A stretch of 64,000 nucleotides of DNA from Mycobacterium paraterrae. Lineage in GTDB: Bacteria > Actinomycetota > Actinomycetes > Mycobacteriales > Mycobacteriaceae. Shown one piece after another: positions 40,249 to 47,920 of the stretch (position 1 is the first letter of the stretch; each line of letters starts with the position of its first letter). Position numbers and translations under genes: made by a program. A model generated the notes under the pieces. That model had not been told where the DNA came from and did not search any database. It saw nothing but the letters and a program-made list of their open reading frames with translations. The stretch covers positions 4,588,001 through 4,652,000 of the forward strand of contig NZ_CP092488.2 in the NCBI RefSeq assembly GCF_022430545.2. The letters run 5' to 3'.

Positions 40249-41202
40249 ATGTCTGGGCTGGCCTTCACCGTTCTCGCGGTGATGCTGGTCGGCCCGGTCC
40301 CGGAGCTGTTGGCGCGCGCCAGTTGGCCGCTGCGGGCGCCGCGCGCCGCGATGGTCCTCTGGCAGGCAGTCGCGGTCGCGGCGGTGTTGTCGGCGTTCAG
40401 CGCCGGCATCGCGATTGCCAGCCGTCTGTTCGTCCCAGGTCCCGATGGTCGTCCGACAGCAAGTCCTGCCGCGGAAATCGGCCGCCTCGGCTGGCCCTTG
40501 TGGCTACTGGACGTAGCGGTCTTCGGGCTCACGCTGATCATCGGCGCGCGACTCTTCGTCGCGGTCGTCCGGGTGGCGGTCGCCACCCGTCGACGGCGGG
40601 CCCACCACCGCATGCTGGTCGACCTGCTGGGGCTGTCGCCCGATTTGGTCTCGACCCGGGCCTGTGCCCGCGACCGCGACCTGCGTGTGCTCGAAGTGGC
40701 GCAGCCGCTGGCCTACTGCCTGCCGGGAGTGCGAAGCCGCGTCGTAGTCAGTGAGGGGACGCTGGACTCGCTCACCGAAAGCGAGGTCACCGCGATACTG
40801 AGCCACGAGCGCGCCCATTTGCGCGCCCGCCACGATCTGGTGCTCGAGGCGTTCACCGCGGCACATGCCGCCTTCCCCCGATTCGTCCGCAGCGCAAGCG
40901 CTTTGGACGCGGTACAGCTGCTCGCCGAGTTACTGGCCGACGACGCAGCGGTCCGGGTGGCCGGCCCCGCTCCGCTGGCCCGGGCGCTGGTGGCGTGCGC
41001 CTCGGGCCGCGCCCCGATGGGCGCACTGGCCGCCGGCGGCGCCCACACCCTGCTACGGGTTCGACGGCTCTCCGGCAGCGGCAACAGCGTATGGGTCTCG
41101 ACGGCCGCCTATCTCGCCGCCGCAGCCGTACTGATCGTGCCGACCATCGCTCTAGCGATCCCCTGGCTCACCGAACTGCATCGGCTGTTCACCGCTTTCT
41201 AA
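40249..41202 (+). CDS. M56 (BlaR1/MecR1-type) membrane metallopeptidase
   Basis: A 317-residue membrane protein with N-terminal helices (LAFTVLAVMLVGP, MVLWQAVAVAAVLSAF, LWLLDVAVFGLTLII), a zinc protease motif LSHERAHLRARHD (HExxH) and a C-terminal helix (VLIVPTIALAIPWL). It is the BlaR1-type protease that should cleave BlaI. The extracellular penicillin-binding sensor domain of BlaR1 is absent, as in Rv1845c, so the signal is sensed another way. It follows blaI by 14 bases. Confidence 0.9.
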   Translation: MSGLAFTVLAVMLVGPVPELLARASWPLRAPRAAMVLWQAVAVAAVLSAFSAGIAIASRLFVPGPDGRPTASPAAEIGRLGWPLWLLDVAVFGLTLIIGARLFVAVVRVAVATRRRRAHHRMLVDLLGLSPDLVSTRACARDRDLRVLEVAQPLAYCLPGVRSRVVVSEGTLDSLTESEVTAILSHERAHLRARHDLVLEAFTAAHAAFPRFVRSASALDAVQLLAELLADDAAVRVAGPAPLARALVACASGRAPMGALAAGGAHTLLRVRRLSGSGNSVWVSTAAYLAAAAVLIVPTIALAIPWLTELHRLFTAF

Positions 41203-41304
41203 CCGGCCACGCGGTCAGCTTCCGCGCTGGGGCGATACTTTGGACGCGCTGTGCCACAGTGTTTGGTGCATGGCACGAAAGTCACTCCAGTGAGAGGCGC
41301 ACAC

Positions 41305-42762
41305 ATGAGCTCGTCGGAATCGAAGACCGGGACCGCGCAGATCGGCGTCACAGGCTTGGCGGTGATGGGCTCGAACCTCGCCCGCAACTTCGCCCACCAC
41401 GGCTACACGGTGGCCCTGCACAACCGCTCGATCGCCAAGACCGATGCGCTGCTCAAGGAGCACGGCGACGAGGGCAATTTCGTGCGCTCCGAAACCATCG
41501 AGGAATTCCTGGACGCGCTGGAGAAGCCGCGACGGGTGATCATCATGGTCAAGGCCGGTGACCCCACCGACGCCGTCATCAACGAGCTCGCCGACGCGAT
41601 GGAAGAAGGCGACATCATCATCGACGGCGGCAATGCGCTCTACACCGATACCATCCGCCGGGAGAAGGCCATCCGGGAACGCGGGCTGCACTTCGTCGGC
41701 GCCGGCATCTCCGGTGGCGAGGAGGGCGCACTCAAGGGCCCCTCGATCATGCCGGGCGGACCCGCCGAGTCGTACAAGTCGCTGGGCCCGCTGCTGGAGG
41801 AGATCTCGGCACACGTCGACGGTGTCCCCTGCTGCACCCACATCGGCCCCGACGGCGCCGGACACTTCGTCAAGATGGTGCACAACGGCATCGAGTATTC
41901 CGATATGCAGCTCATCGGCGAGGCCTACCAGCTGCTGCGAGACGCCCTCGGCAAAACTGCGCCCGAGATCGCCGACGTGTTCGCCGAGTGGAACAAGGGC
42001 GACCTGGATAGCTTTCTGATCGAGATCACCGCAGAAGTGCTGCGCCAGACCGATGCCAAAACCGGTAAGCCGCTGGTGGACGTGATCGTCGACGAGGCCG
42101 AGCAGAAGGGCACCGGCCGCTGGACGGTCAAGTCGGCGCTCGACCTGGGCGTCCCGGTGACCGGTATCGCCGAGGCGGTGTTCGCCCGCGCGCTGTCCGG
42201 GTCGGTGGCACAACGGAAAGCCACCACCGGGCTGGCGTCCGGCCACCTCGGCGAAAAGCCAAGCGATGCACAGCAATTCATCGACGACGTCAGCAAGGCG
42301 CTGTACGCCTCGAAGATCATCGCCTATGCCCAGGGCTTCAACCAGATCCAGGCCGGCAGCGCCGAATACGACTGGGACATCACCCCGGGTGACATGGCCA
42401 CCATCTGGCGCGGCGGCTGCATCATCCGGGCCAAGTTCCTCAACCGGATCAAAGAGGCGTTCGACGACGACCCCGACCTCCCCACGCTGATCGCCGCGCC
42501 GTATTTCCGCAGCGCGATCGAGGACGGCGTCGACAGCTGGCGTCGCGTCGTGGTCACCGCGACCGAACTGGGTATCCCCATCCCGGGCTTCGCCTCGGCG
42601 TTGTCCTACTACGACGCATTGCGCACCGAACGACTGCCCGCAGCGCTCACCCAGGGCCTGCGGGACTTCTTCGGTGCCCACACCTACGGACGGATTGATG
42701 AAGACCCCAGCAAGAAGTTCCACACCTTGTGGAGTGGAGATCGCAGCGAAGTTCCTGCATAG
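41305..42762 (+). CDS. gnd1: 6-phosphogluconate dehydrogenase (decarboxylating)
   Basis: A 485-residue enzyme of the oxidative pentose phosphate pathway that makes ribulose 5-phosphate, CO2 and NADPH. N-terminal NADP motif IGVTGLAVMGSNLARNFAHHGYTVALHNRS, the active-site VGAGISGGEEGALKGPSIMPGG, HFVKMVHNGIEYSDMQ (catalytic Lys) and DWDITPGDMATIWRGGCIIRA. Length matches M. tuberculosis Gnd1. ATG 41305 (MSSSESKTG) is chosen; upstream in-frame codons lack similarity. guaB1 starts 9 bases after its stop. Confidence 0.96.
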   Translation: MSSSESKTGTAQIGVTGLAVMGSNLARNFAHHGYTVALHNRSIAKTDALLKEHGDEGNFVRSETIEEFLDALEKPRRVIIMVKAGDPTDAVINELADAMEEGDIIIDGGNALYTDTIRREKAIRERGLHFVGAGISGGEEGALKGPSIMPGGPAESYKSLGPLLEEISAHVDGVPCCTHIGPDGAGHFVKMVHNGIEYSDMQLIGEAYQLLRDALGKTAPEIADVFAEWNKGDLDSFLIEITAEVLRQTDAKTGKPLVDVIVDEAEQKGTGRWTVKSALDLGVPVTGIAEAVFARALSGSVAQRKATTGLASGHLGEKPSDAQQFIDDVSKALYASKIIAYAQGFNQIQAGSAEYDWDITPGDMATIWRGGCIIRAKFLNRIKEAFDDDPDLPTLIAAPYFRSAIEDGVDSWRRVVVTATELGIPIPGFASALSYYDALRTERLPAALTQGLRDFFGAHTYGRIDEDPSKKFHTLWSGDRSEVPA

Positions 42763-42771
42763 CGGGGCGCG

Positions 42772-44208
42772 ATGAATTTCCTCGACGGGCACCGGCCCGC
42801 GTACGACCTGACGTACGACGACGTCTTCATCGTGCCGAACCACTCCGACGTCGCGTCACGCTTTGACGTCGACCTGTCCACCAACGACGGCTCCGGCACC
42901 ACCATTCCGGTGGTGGTGGCCAACATGACCGCGGTCGCGGGCCGTCGGATGGCCGAGACAGTGGCCCGTCGCGGCGGGATTGTCGTTCTGCCGCAGGACC
43001 TTCCGATCACTGCGGTGCAGCGAACGGTCGACTTCGTCAAGAGCCGCGACCTGGTGGTTGACACTCCAGTGACCCTGGAACCCGACGACTCGGTGTCTGA
43101 CGCGCTCGCGCTGATCTCCAAGCGCGCGCACGGGGCCGCGGTGGTCACGTTCGAAGGACGGCCGCTGGGGTTGGTCACCGAATCGTGCTGCGAAGGGGTC
43201 GATCGCTTCGCCCGAGTGCGCGACATCGCGATCACCGACTTCGTCAAGGCCCCGGTAGGGACGAACCCACGCGACGTTTTCGATCTGCTCGAACACGCCT
43301 CCGTCGACGTGGCGGTGCTGACCGCGGATGACGGCACGCTCGCCGGTGTGTTAACCCGGACCGGCGCGATCCGCGCCGGCATCTACAAGCCGGCTCTCGA
43401 CGGGCGTGACCGACTTCGCGTCGGTGCAGCGGTCGGCATCAACGGCGACGTGGTTGCCAAGGCGCAAGCGGTCGCCGAAGCCGGGGTCGACCTGGTGGTC
43501 GTCGACACCGCCCACGGACATCAAGCCAAGGCACTCGACGCGATCAAGTCGATCGCATCGCTCGACCTCGGCGTACCCCTGGTCGCGGGCAACGTGGTGT
43601 CGGCGGACGGCACTCGCGATCTGGTCAATGCCGGAGCCTCGATCGTCAAAGTCGGGGTGGGGCCGGGAGCCATGTGCACCACTCGGATGATGACCGGTGT
43701 CGGTCGGCCCCAGTTTTCCGCCGTCCTCGAATGCGCCTCGGCGGCAAGACAACTCGGCGCGCACGTATGGGCCGACGGCGGCGTGCGCCACCCGCGCGAC
43801 GTAGCGCTGGCGCTGGCGGCCGGGGCGTCCAACGTGATGATCGGGTCGTGGTTTGCCGGCACCTACGAGTCGCCCGGCGACCTGCTGCGCGACCGGGACG
43901 GCAAACCGTACAAGGAGAGCTACGGCATGGCCTCCAAGCGCGCGGTGGTCGCCCGCACCGCCGCCGACAGCGCCTTCGAGCGGGCCCGCAAAGCCCTGTT
44001 CGAGGAGGGCATCTCGACATCGCGGATGGCGCTCGACCCCGTCCGAGGAGGCGTCGAGGACCTGCTCGACCACATCACCTCTGGCGTGCGCAGCACCTGC
44101 ACCTACGTCGGGGCGTCGACCCTGTCGGAGCTGCACGATCAAGTGGTCGTCGGTATCCAGTCCGCGGCCGGCTTCGCCGAGGGCCATCCGCTGCCGTTCG
44201 GCTGGTGA
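42772..44208 (+). CDS. guaB1: GuaB1, IMPDH-family GMP reductase with CBS domains
   Basis: A 478-residue IMPDH/GMPR barrel protein. N-terminal YDLTYDDVFIVPNHSDVASR, an inserted CBS pair (about 95-215, LVVDTPVTLEPDDSVSDALALI and DFVKAPVGTNPRDVFDLLEHA), catalytic loop GVGPGAMCTTRMMTGVGRPQ with Cys302 and ADGGVRHPRDVALALAAGASNVMIGSWFAGTYESPG. Mycobacterial GuaB1 has been shown to be a GMP reductase, not an IMP dehydrogenase, gated by its CBS domains. It is in a tight operon with gnd1. Confidence 0.94.
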   Translation: MNFLDGHRPAYDLTYDDVFIVPNHSDVASRFDVDLSTNDGSGTTIPVVVANMTAVAGRRMAETVARRGGIVVLPQDLPITAVQRTVDFVKSRDLVVDTPVTLEPDDSVSDALALISKRAHGAAVVTFEGRPLGLVTESCCEGVDRFARVRDIAITDFVKAPVGTNPRDVFDLLEHASVDVAVLTADDGTLAGVLTRTGAIRAGIYKPALDGRDRLRVGAAVGINGDVVAKAQAVAEAGVDLVVVDTAHGHQAKALDAIKSIASLDLGVPLVAGNVVSADGTRDLVNAGASIVKVGVGPGAMCTTRMMTGVGRPQFSAVLECASAARQLGAHVWADGGVRHPRDVALALAAGASNVMIGSWFAGTYESPGDLLRDRDGKPYKESYGMASKRAVVARTAADSAFERARKALFEEGISTSRMALDPVRGGVEDLLDHITSGVRSTCTYVGASTLSELHDQVVVGIQSAAGFAEGHPLPFGW

Positions 44209-44373
44209 TCACGGGCGTGTCACCAGCGCGGCCACAACTCGCGCGGGTCGCGCCTTCGCTACCATCAGAGTTCACTTGTGAGTGGATACATCGAAGAAAG
44301 GGCCCCCGTGCCGCAGGCACCCGCGCCAACCGGCGTGTGTGACGCCGACCCCGAGGAGCCTCCTTCTCGCGGA

Positions 44374-44534
44374 GTGATCGCGAGCGCGGGCAAAGCCCGG
44401 GCGAAGCGGATCACGACCGTCGGGCCAGGAGTGATCGCGAGCGCGGGCAAAGCCCGGGCGAAGCGGATCACGACCGTCGGGCCAGGAGTGATCGCGAGCG
44501 CGGGCAAAGCCCGGGCGAAGCGGGTCACGACCGT
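44374..44534. repeat. 57-bp tandem repeat (MIRU-like) between guaB1 and the CNNM-type gene
   Basis: Units start at 44374, 44431 and 44488 with GTGATCGCGAGCGCGGGCAA. The first two are identical and the third is cut at 44534. Each unit holds a GGGC-AAA-GCCC hairpin and outer TGATC/GATCA arms. The period is 19 codons, and an open frame (44278-44553, GTG start) runs through all copies; its stop overlaps the next gene ATG by ATGA. That arrangement resembles classical MIRUs. Confidence 0.9.
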
Positions 44535-44549
44535 TCGAGGGTGGCCGCG

Positions 44550-45914
44550 ATGAATCTGCTCGTCACGTTGGTGAGTTTGCTGGCGATCGTGGCGCTCACG
44601 GCCGGCACCGCATTGTTCGTCGCCGCGGAATTCTCCCTCACCACGCTCGAGCGCAGCACCGTCGAGGCCAACGCCCGCCTCGGCGGACGGCGCGATCGTT
44701 ATGTCCAGCGCGCCCATCACAGCTTGTCGTTTCAACTGTCCGGCGCGCAGCTAGGCATCTCGATCACCACGCTGATCACCGGCTACCTGACTGAGCCGCT
44801 GGTCAAGGAGCTGCCGCATCCGGCACTGGATGCGCTGGGCGTGCCCAGCCGGATCGCCGATGCGGTGATCACATTCGTGACGCTGGTGATCGTCACATCG
44901 TTGTCGATGATCTTCGGCGAGCTGATCCCGAAAAACATTGCGGTGGCGCGTCCTCCGGCGACGGCGCGAGCGGTGGCCGGGATGCAACTGTTGTTCTCCT
45001 GGCTGATGACATGGCCGATTCGGCTGGTCAACGGGGTGGCCAACTGGATTCTGCGCAAGCTTGGTGTCGAGCCGGCAGAGGAGCTGCGTTCGGCACGCTC
45101 GGCGCAAGAGCTGGTCTCGCTGGTCCGCACGTCGGCACGCAGCGGCTCATTGGACCCGGCCACGGCGGCGCTGCTCGACCGGTCGTTGCAATTCGGTGAA
45201 CTGACCGCCGAGGAGCTGATGACGCCACGGTCGAAAATCGTTGCGCTGCAGGTCGACAACACCGTCGCCGATCTCATTGAAGCCGCCGTCGAAAGCGGCT
45301 TTTCTCGGTTTCCCGTCGTCGACGGCGACCTCGACGAGACGGTCGGAATCGTGCACGTCAAGCAGGTTTTTGCGGTGCCACCCGCACAGCGCGACATCAC
45401 CGTGGTCACCGCGGTCGCGCGGCCTGTCGCCAAGGTGCCGTCGACCCTCGACGGCGACGCATTGATGGGACAGATCCGGGCCAACGACCTGCAAACCGCG
45501 ATGGTGGTCGACGAGTACGGCGGGACCGCAGGCATGGTGACCGTCGAAGACCTCATCGAGGAGATCGTCGGCGACGTACGTGACGAGCACGACGACGCCG
45601 TCCAGGACGTCGTAGCCGTCGAGGGCGGCTGGCGGGTCTCGGGGCTGCTTCGTATCGACGAGGTGGCCGCGGCGACCGGCTATCACGCCCCCGAGGGAGA
45701 GTACGAGACGATCGGTGGACTGGTACTCGAGCAGCTCGGCCGCATCCCCGTCATCGGCGACGAGGTACAGCTGAGTGGGTACGAGCACGACGGCGTACCG
45801 CACACCTCCGCGTGGCGGGCCAGAGTCTTACGGATGGACGGCCGTCGCATCGATCTGCTCGAGCTGACCCAACTGCCGGACCGGGCCGACTCCGGCGCAC
45901 TGCGAGGTCGCTGA
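44550..45914 (+). CDS. CNNM/HlyC-CorC-type membrane protein with CBS pair (Rv1842c-like)
   Basis: A 454-residue protein. The N-terminal DUF21/CNNM transmembrane domain (about 1-200: FVAAEFSLTTLERSTVEANA, GAQLGISITTLITGYLTEPLV, FGELIPKNIAVARP) is followed by a CBS pair (MTPRSKIVALQ..., VDEYGGTAGMVTVEDLIEEIVGDV) and a C-terminal CorC_HlyC domain. Family members act in Mg2+/Co2+ efflux or homeostasis. ATG 44550 is preferred over GTG 44541. It overlaps the next gene (TGATG), giving a paired heteromer-like arrangement. Confidence 0.88.
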   Translation: MNLLVTLVSLLAIVALTAGTALFVAAEFSLTTLERSTVEANARLGGRRDRYVQRAHHSLSFQLSGAQLGISITTLITGYLTEPLVKELPHPALDALGVPSRIADAVITFVTLVIVTSLSMIFGELIPKNIAVARPPATARAVAGMQLLFSWLMTWPIRLVNGVANWILRKLGVEPAEELRSARSAQELVSLVRTSARSGSLDPATAALLDRSLQFGELTAEELMTPRSKIVALQVDNTVADLIEAAVESGFSRFPVVDGDLDETVGIVHVKQVFAVPPAQRDITVVTAVARPVAKVPSTLDGDALMGQIRANDLQTAMVVDEYGGTAGMVTVEDLIEEIVGDVRDEHDDAVQDVVAVEGGWRVSGLLRIDEVAAATGYHAPEGEYETIGGLVLEQLGRIPVIGDEVQLSGYEHDGVPHTSAWRARVLRMDGRRIDLLELTQLPDRADSGALRGR

Positions 45915-46969
45915 TGGGCGACCTGTTCGAGTTACTTGCCACGTTCCTGCTGATCGGCGCGAACGCCTTCTTCGTCGCGGCCGAGTTCTCGCTGATCTCC
46001 GCGCGACGGGATCGCCTGGAGGGGCTTGCCGAACAGGGGCGGTCGGGCGCGGTGACCGTCATCCGCGCCGGTGAACAGCTACCACTGATGTTCGCGGGCG
46101 CACAGCTGGGTGTCACGGTCTCGTCGATCCTGCTCGGCCGCATCGGCGAACCGGCCGTCGCCGACCTGCTTCGGCGCCCGTTCGACCTGGTTGGAGCGTC
46201 GCCCGCGCTGCTGGACACCGCATCGTTCGTGGTGGCTCTGGGCATCGTGGTCACGCTGCATTTGCTCCTCGGCGAAATCGTGCCGAAGAACATCGCGTTG
46301 GCCGGGCCGGAACGGGCCGCGATGCTGCTTATCCCGGTCTATCTTGTGTACGCCCGCGCGGTACGACCACTGGTGAATTTCTACAGTCGTTGCAACAGCT
46401 TCATCTTGCGGGCGCTTCGCGTGCGCCCCCGTGACGAGCTCGACGTGACGGTCTCCACCGTCGAGCTCAGCGAGATGATCGCCGAGTCGGTGTCCGAAGG
46501 ACTGCTGGACCGCGAGGAACACACCCGCCTCACCCGGGCATTGCAGATTCGTAATCGCACGGTCGCTGACGTCGCGGTGCCGGTCGCGGGTATCCAGGCC
46601 GTCCCGGTCGCGGCGGAGGGTTCCGGCCCGACGGTTGCCGTGATTGAACAAGCCCTGGCGACGACGGGCTACTCGCGCTTCCCGGTGGTCGGCGTCGACG
46701 GCAGCTTCGTCGGATACCTGCACATCAAGGACATGCTGTCGCTGGCGGGCGACCCGCAGGCGGTGATCGACCTGGCCAGAGTGCGGCCCCTGCCCCGCAT
46801 CTCCGGGTCACTCAGCGTTCCTGAGGCCTTGTCGCGGATGCGTCGCACCAACAGCCACCTGGCGCTGGTGACGGCGCAGGACGGCGGCACCGTGGTCGCG
46901 ATGGTCGCGCTCGAAGACCTGGTGCGCGACCTGGTCGGCGTTGTCCGCGACGGGACGTCGCGTGCGTGA
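45914..46969 (+). CDS. second CNNM/CBS membrane protein (Rv1841c-like)
   Basis: A 351-residue paralogue of the preceding protein. DUF21 domain with FFVAAEFSLISARRDRLE, GAQLGVTVSSILLGRIGEP and LLGEIVPKNIALAGP, then a CBS pair. Its second CBS lacks the usual DEYGG motif and the protein ends after ALEDLVRDLVGVVRDG, so the CorC_HlyC domain is missing. That suggests a partner subunit to the full-length protein. ATG 45914 overlaps the previous TGA. The end overlaps the next gene by 8 bases. Confidence 0.86.
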   Translation: MGDLFELLATFLLIGANAFFVAAEFSLISARRDRLEGLAEQGRSGAVTVIRAGEQLPLMFAGAQLGVTVSSILLGRIGEPAVADLLRRPFDLVGASPALLDTASFVVALGIVVTLHLLLGEIVPKNIALAGPERAAMLLIPVYLVYARAVRPLVNFYSRCNSFILRALRVRPRDELDVTVSTVELSEMIAESVSEGLLDREEHTRLTRALQIRNRTVADVAVPVAGIQAVPVAAEGSGPTVAVIEQALATTGYSRFPVVGVDGSFVGYLHIKDMLSLAGDPQAVIDLARVRPLPRISGSLSVPEALSRMRRTNSHLALVTAQDGGTVVAMVALEDLVRDLVGVVRDGTSRA

Positions 46970-47861
46970 GATCGGCAATCAGAGTGTGCTGGAGCCCGAA
47001 CAGTGGCTAGCCCGCGCTCGCGATCATGCCGTGCGCGTCGAGGGTTTCGTCGCCCCGCACGCCGAGCGCGCCCGAGTCGGCGAGCCGCACCCGGTGTGGG
47101 ACTTCCTGTTCAGCTACTACAGCCTGCGCCCTGGCCAGCTGCGCTGCTGGCATCCCGGGTACGGGGTGACGCTGACCGGCGATGAGGCGATCCGCCGCTA
47201 TCGGGACCGCCGCGGGTACGCCGTCGCCGGGTCCGGTGTCACCGTCAGCCGCGCCCACTTGTGCAGCCGGGTCGAGACAATCGCCTTCGTCGCCCGACTG
47301 CTGCGCGCGACCGCGCAGCGACCGGCCCAACTGAACTGCTTCGGGCTGCACGAGTGGGCGATGGTCTACCGCAGCGGTGAGGTCCGCCACGATCGGGTTC
47401 CGCTGCGACTCGGCGCCGCGGCCACCGACACCGTCGTCGAGGCCGAGATCGCAGGGCCGTTGCGGTGCAGCCACTTTGACGCGTTCCGGTTTTTCACTGC
47501 CGATGCCGCGCCACGCAACGCCGGCAAACCCAGGCGGGACACCCAGCACGACTGGGAACAGCCCGGCTGCCTGCACGCCAATATGGACCTGTACAAGTGG
47601 TCCTACAAGCTGAGCCCGCTGATCGATTCCGAGACGCTGCTGGCCTGCCTGGAGCTGGCCGCGGCGGCACGTGAAATCGACATGCGGGCCAGTCCCTATG
47701 ATCTGAGCGGCTACGGGTATACGCCGATTGCGGTCGAGGACGCGGCCGGTCGAGCCGAGTACGTGCGTTGCCAAAAGGACATTGCGACCCGCGCCCAACC
47801 GTTGCGGGTTGCGCTGCTGGAGCGGTGTGACCTGCTGCTGCAGGTTGCCGGTGGCGAGTAG
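46962..47861 (+). CDS. conserved protein often labelled 3-methyladenine DNA glycosylase
   Basis: A 299-residue actinobacterial protein. Conserved segments: HPVWDFLFSYYSLRPGQLRCWHPGYGV, CFGLHEWAMVYR, HDRVPLRLGAA, SHFDAFRFFT, EQPGCLHANMDLYKWSYKL and MRASPYDLSGYGYTP. Databases commonly carry the glycosylase name, but I see no HhH, AlkA or Tag motif, so that name is unsupported. The clustered His, Cys and Trp residues suggest a metal- or cofactor-binding enzyme. GTG 46962 overlaps the previous stop. Confidence 0.75.
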   Translation: MREIGNQSVLEPEQWLARARDHAVRVEGFVAPHAERARVGEPHPVWDFLFSYYSLRPGQLRCWHPGYGVTLTGDEAIRRYRDRRGYAVAGSGVTVSRAHLCSRVETIAFVARLLRATAQRPAQLNCFGLHEWAMVYRSGEVRHDRVPLRLGAAATDTVVEAEIAGPLRCSHFDAFRFFTADAAPRNAGKPRRDTQHDWEQPGCLHANMDLYKWSYKLSPLIDSETLLACLELAAAAREIDMRASPYDLSGYGYTPIAVEDAAGRAEYVRCQKDIATRAQPLRVALLERCDLLLQVAGGE

Positions 47862-47920
47862 GCACGCGACCGGCCGGTAGGCTGAGAAGTGATTTCGACA
47901 GGTAAGTCCGGAGGGAAAAG

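Noticed and set aside
41215..42843. 542-residue open frame antisense to gnd1 (and similar long antisense frames over ahpD, P450, gcvP and the thiolase gene)
   Set aside because: High-GC codon bias opens the opposite frame. The sense strand holds well-recognised enzymes, and the antisense products have no domain-like pattern.
44278..44553. 91-residue protein encoded across the 57-bp repeats
   Set aside because: Composition is that of the repeat and no conserved domain exists. It is kept as a MIRU-type feature rather than a CDS.
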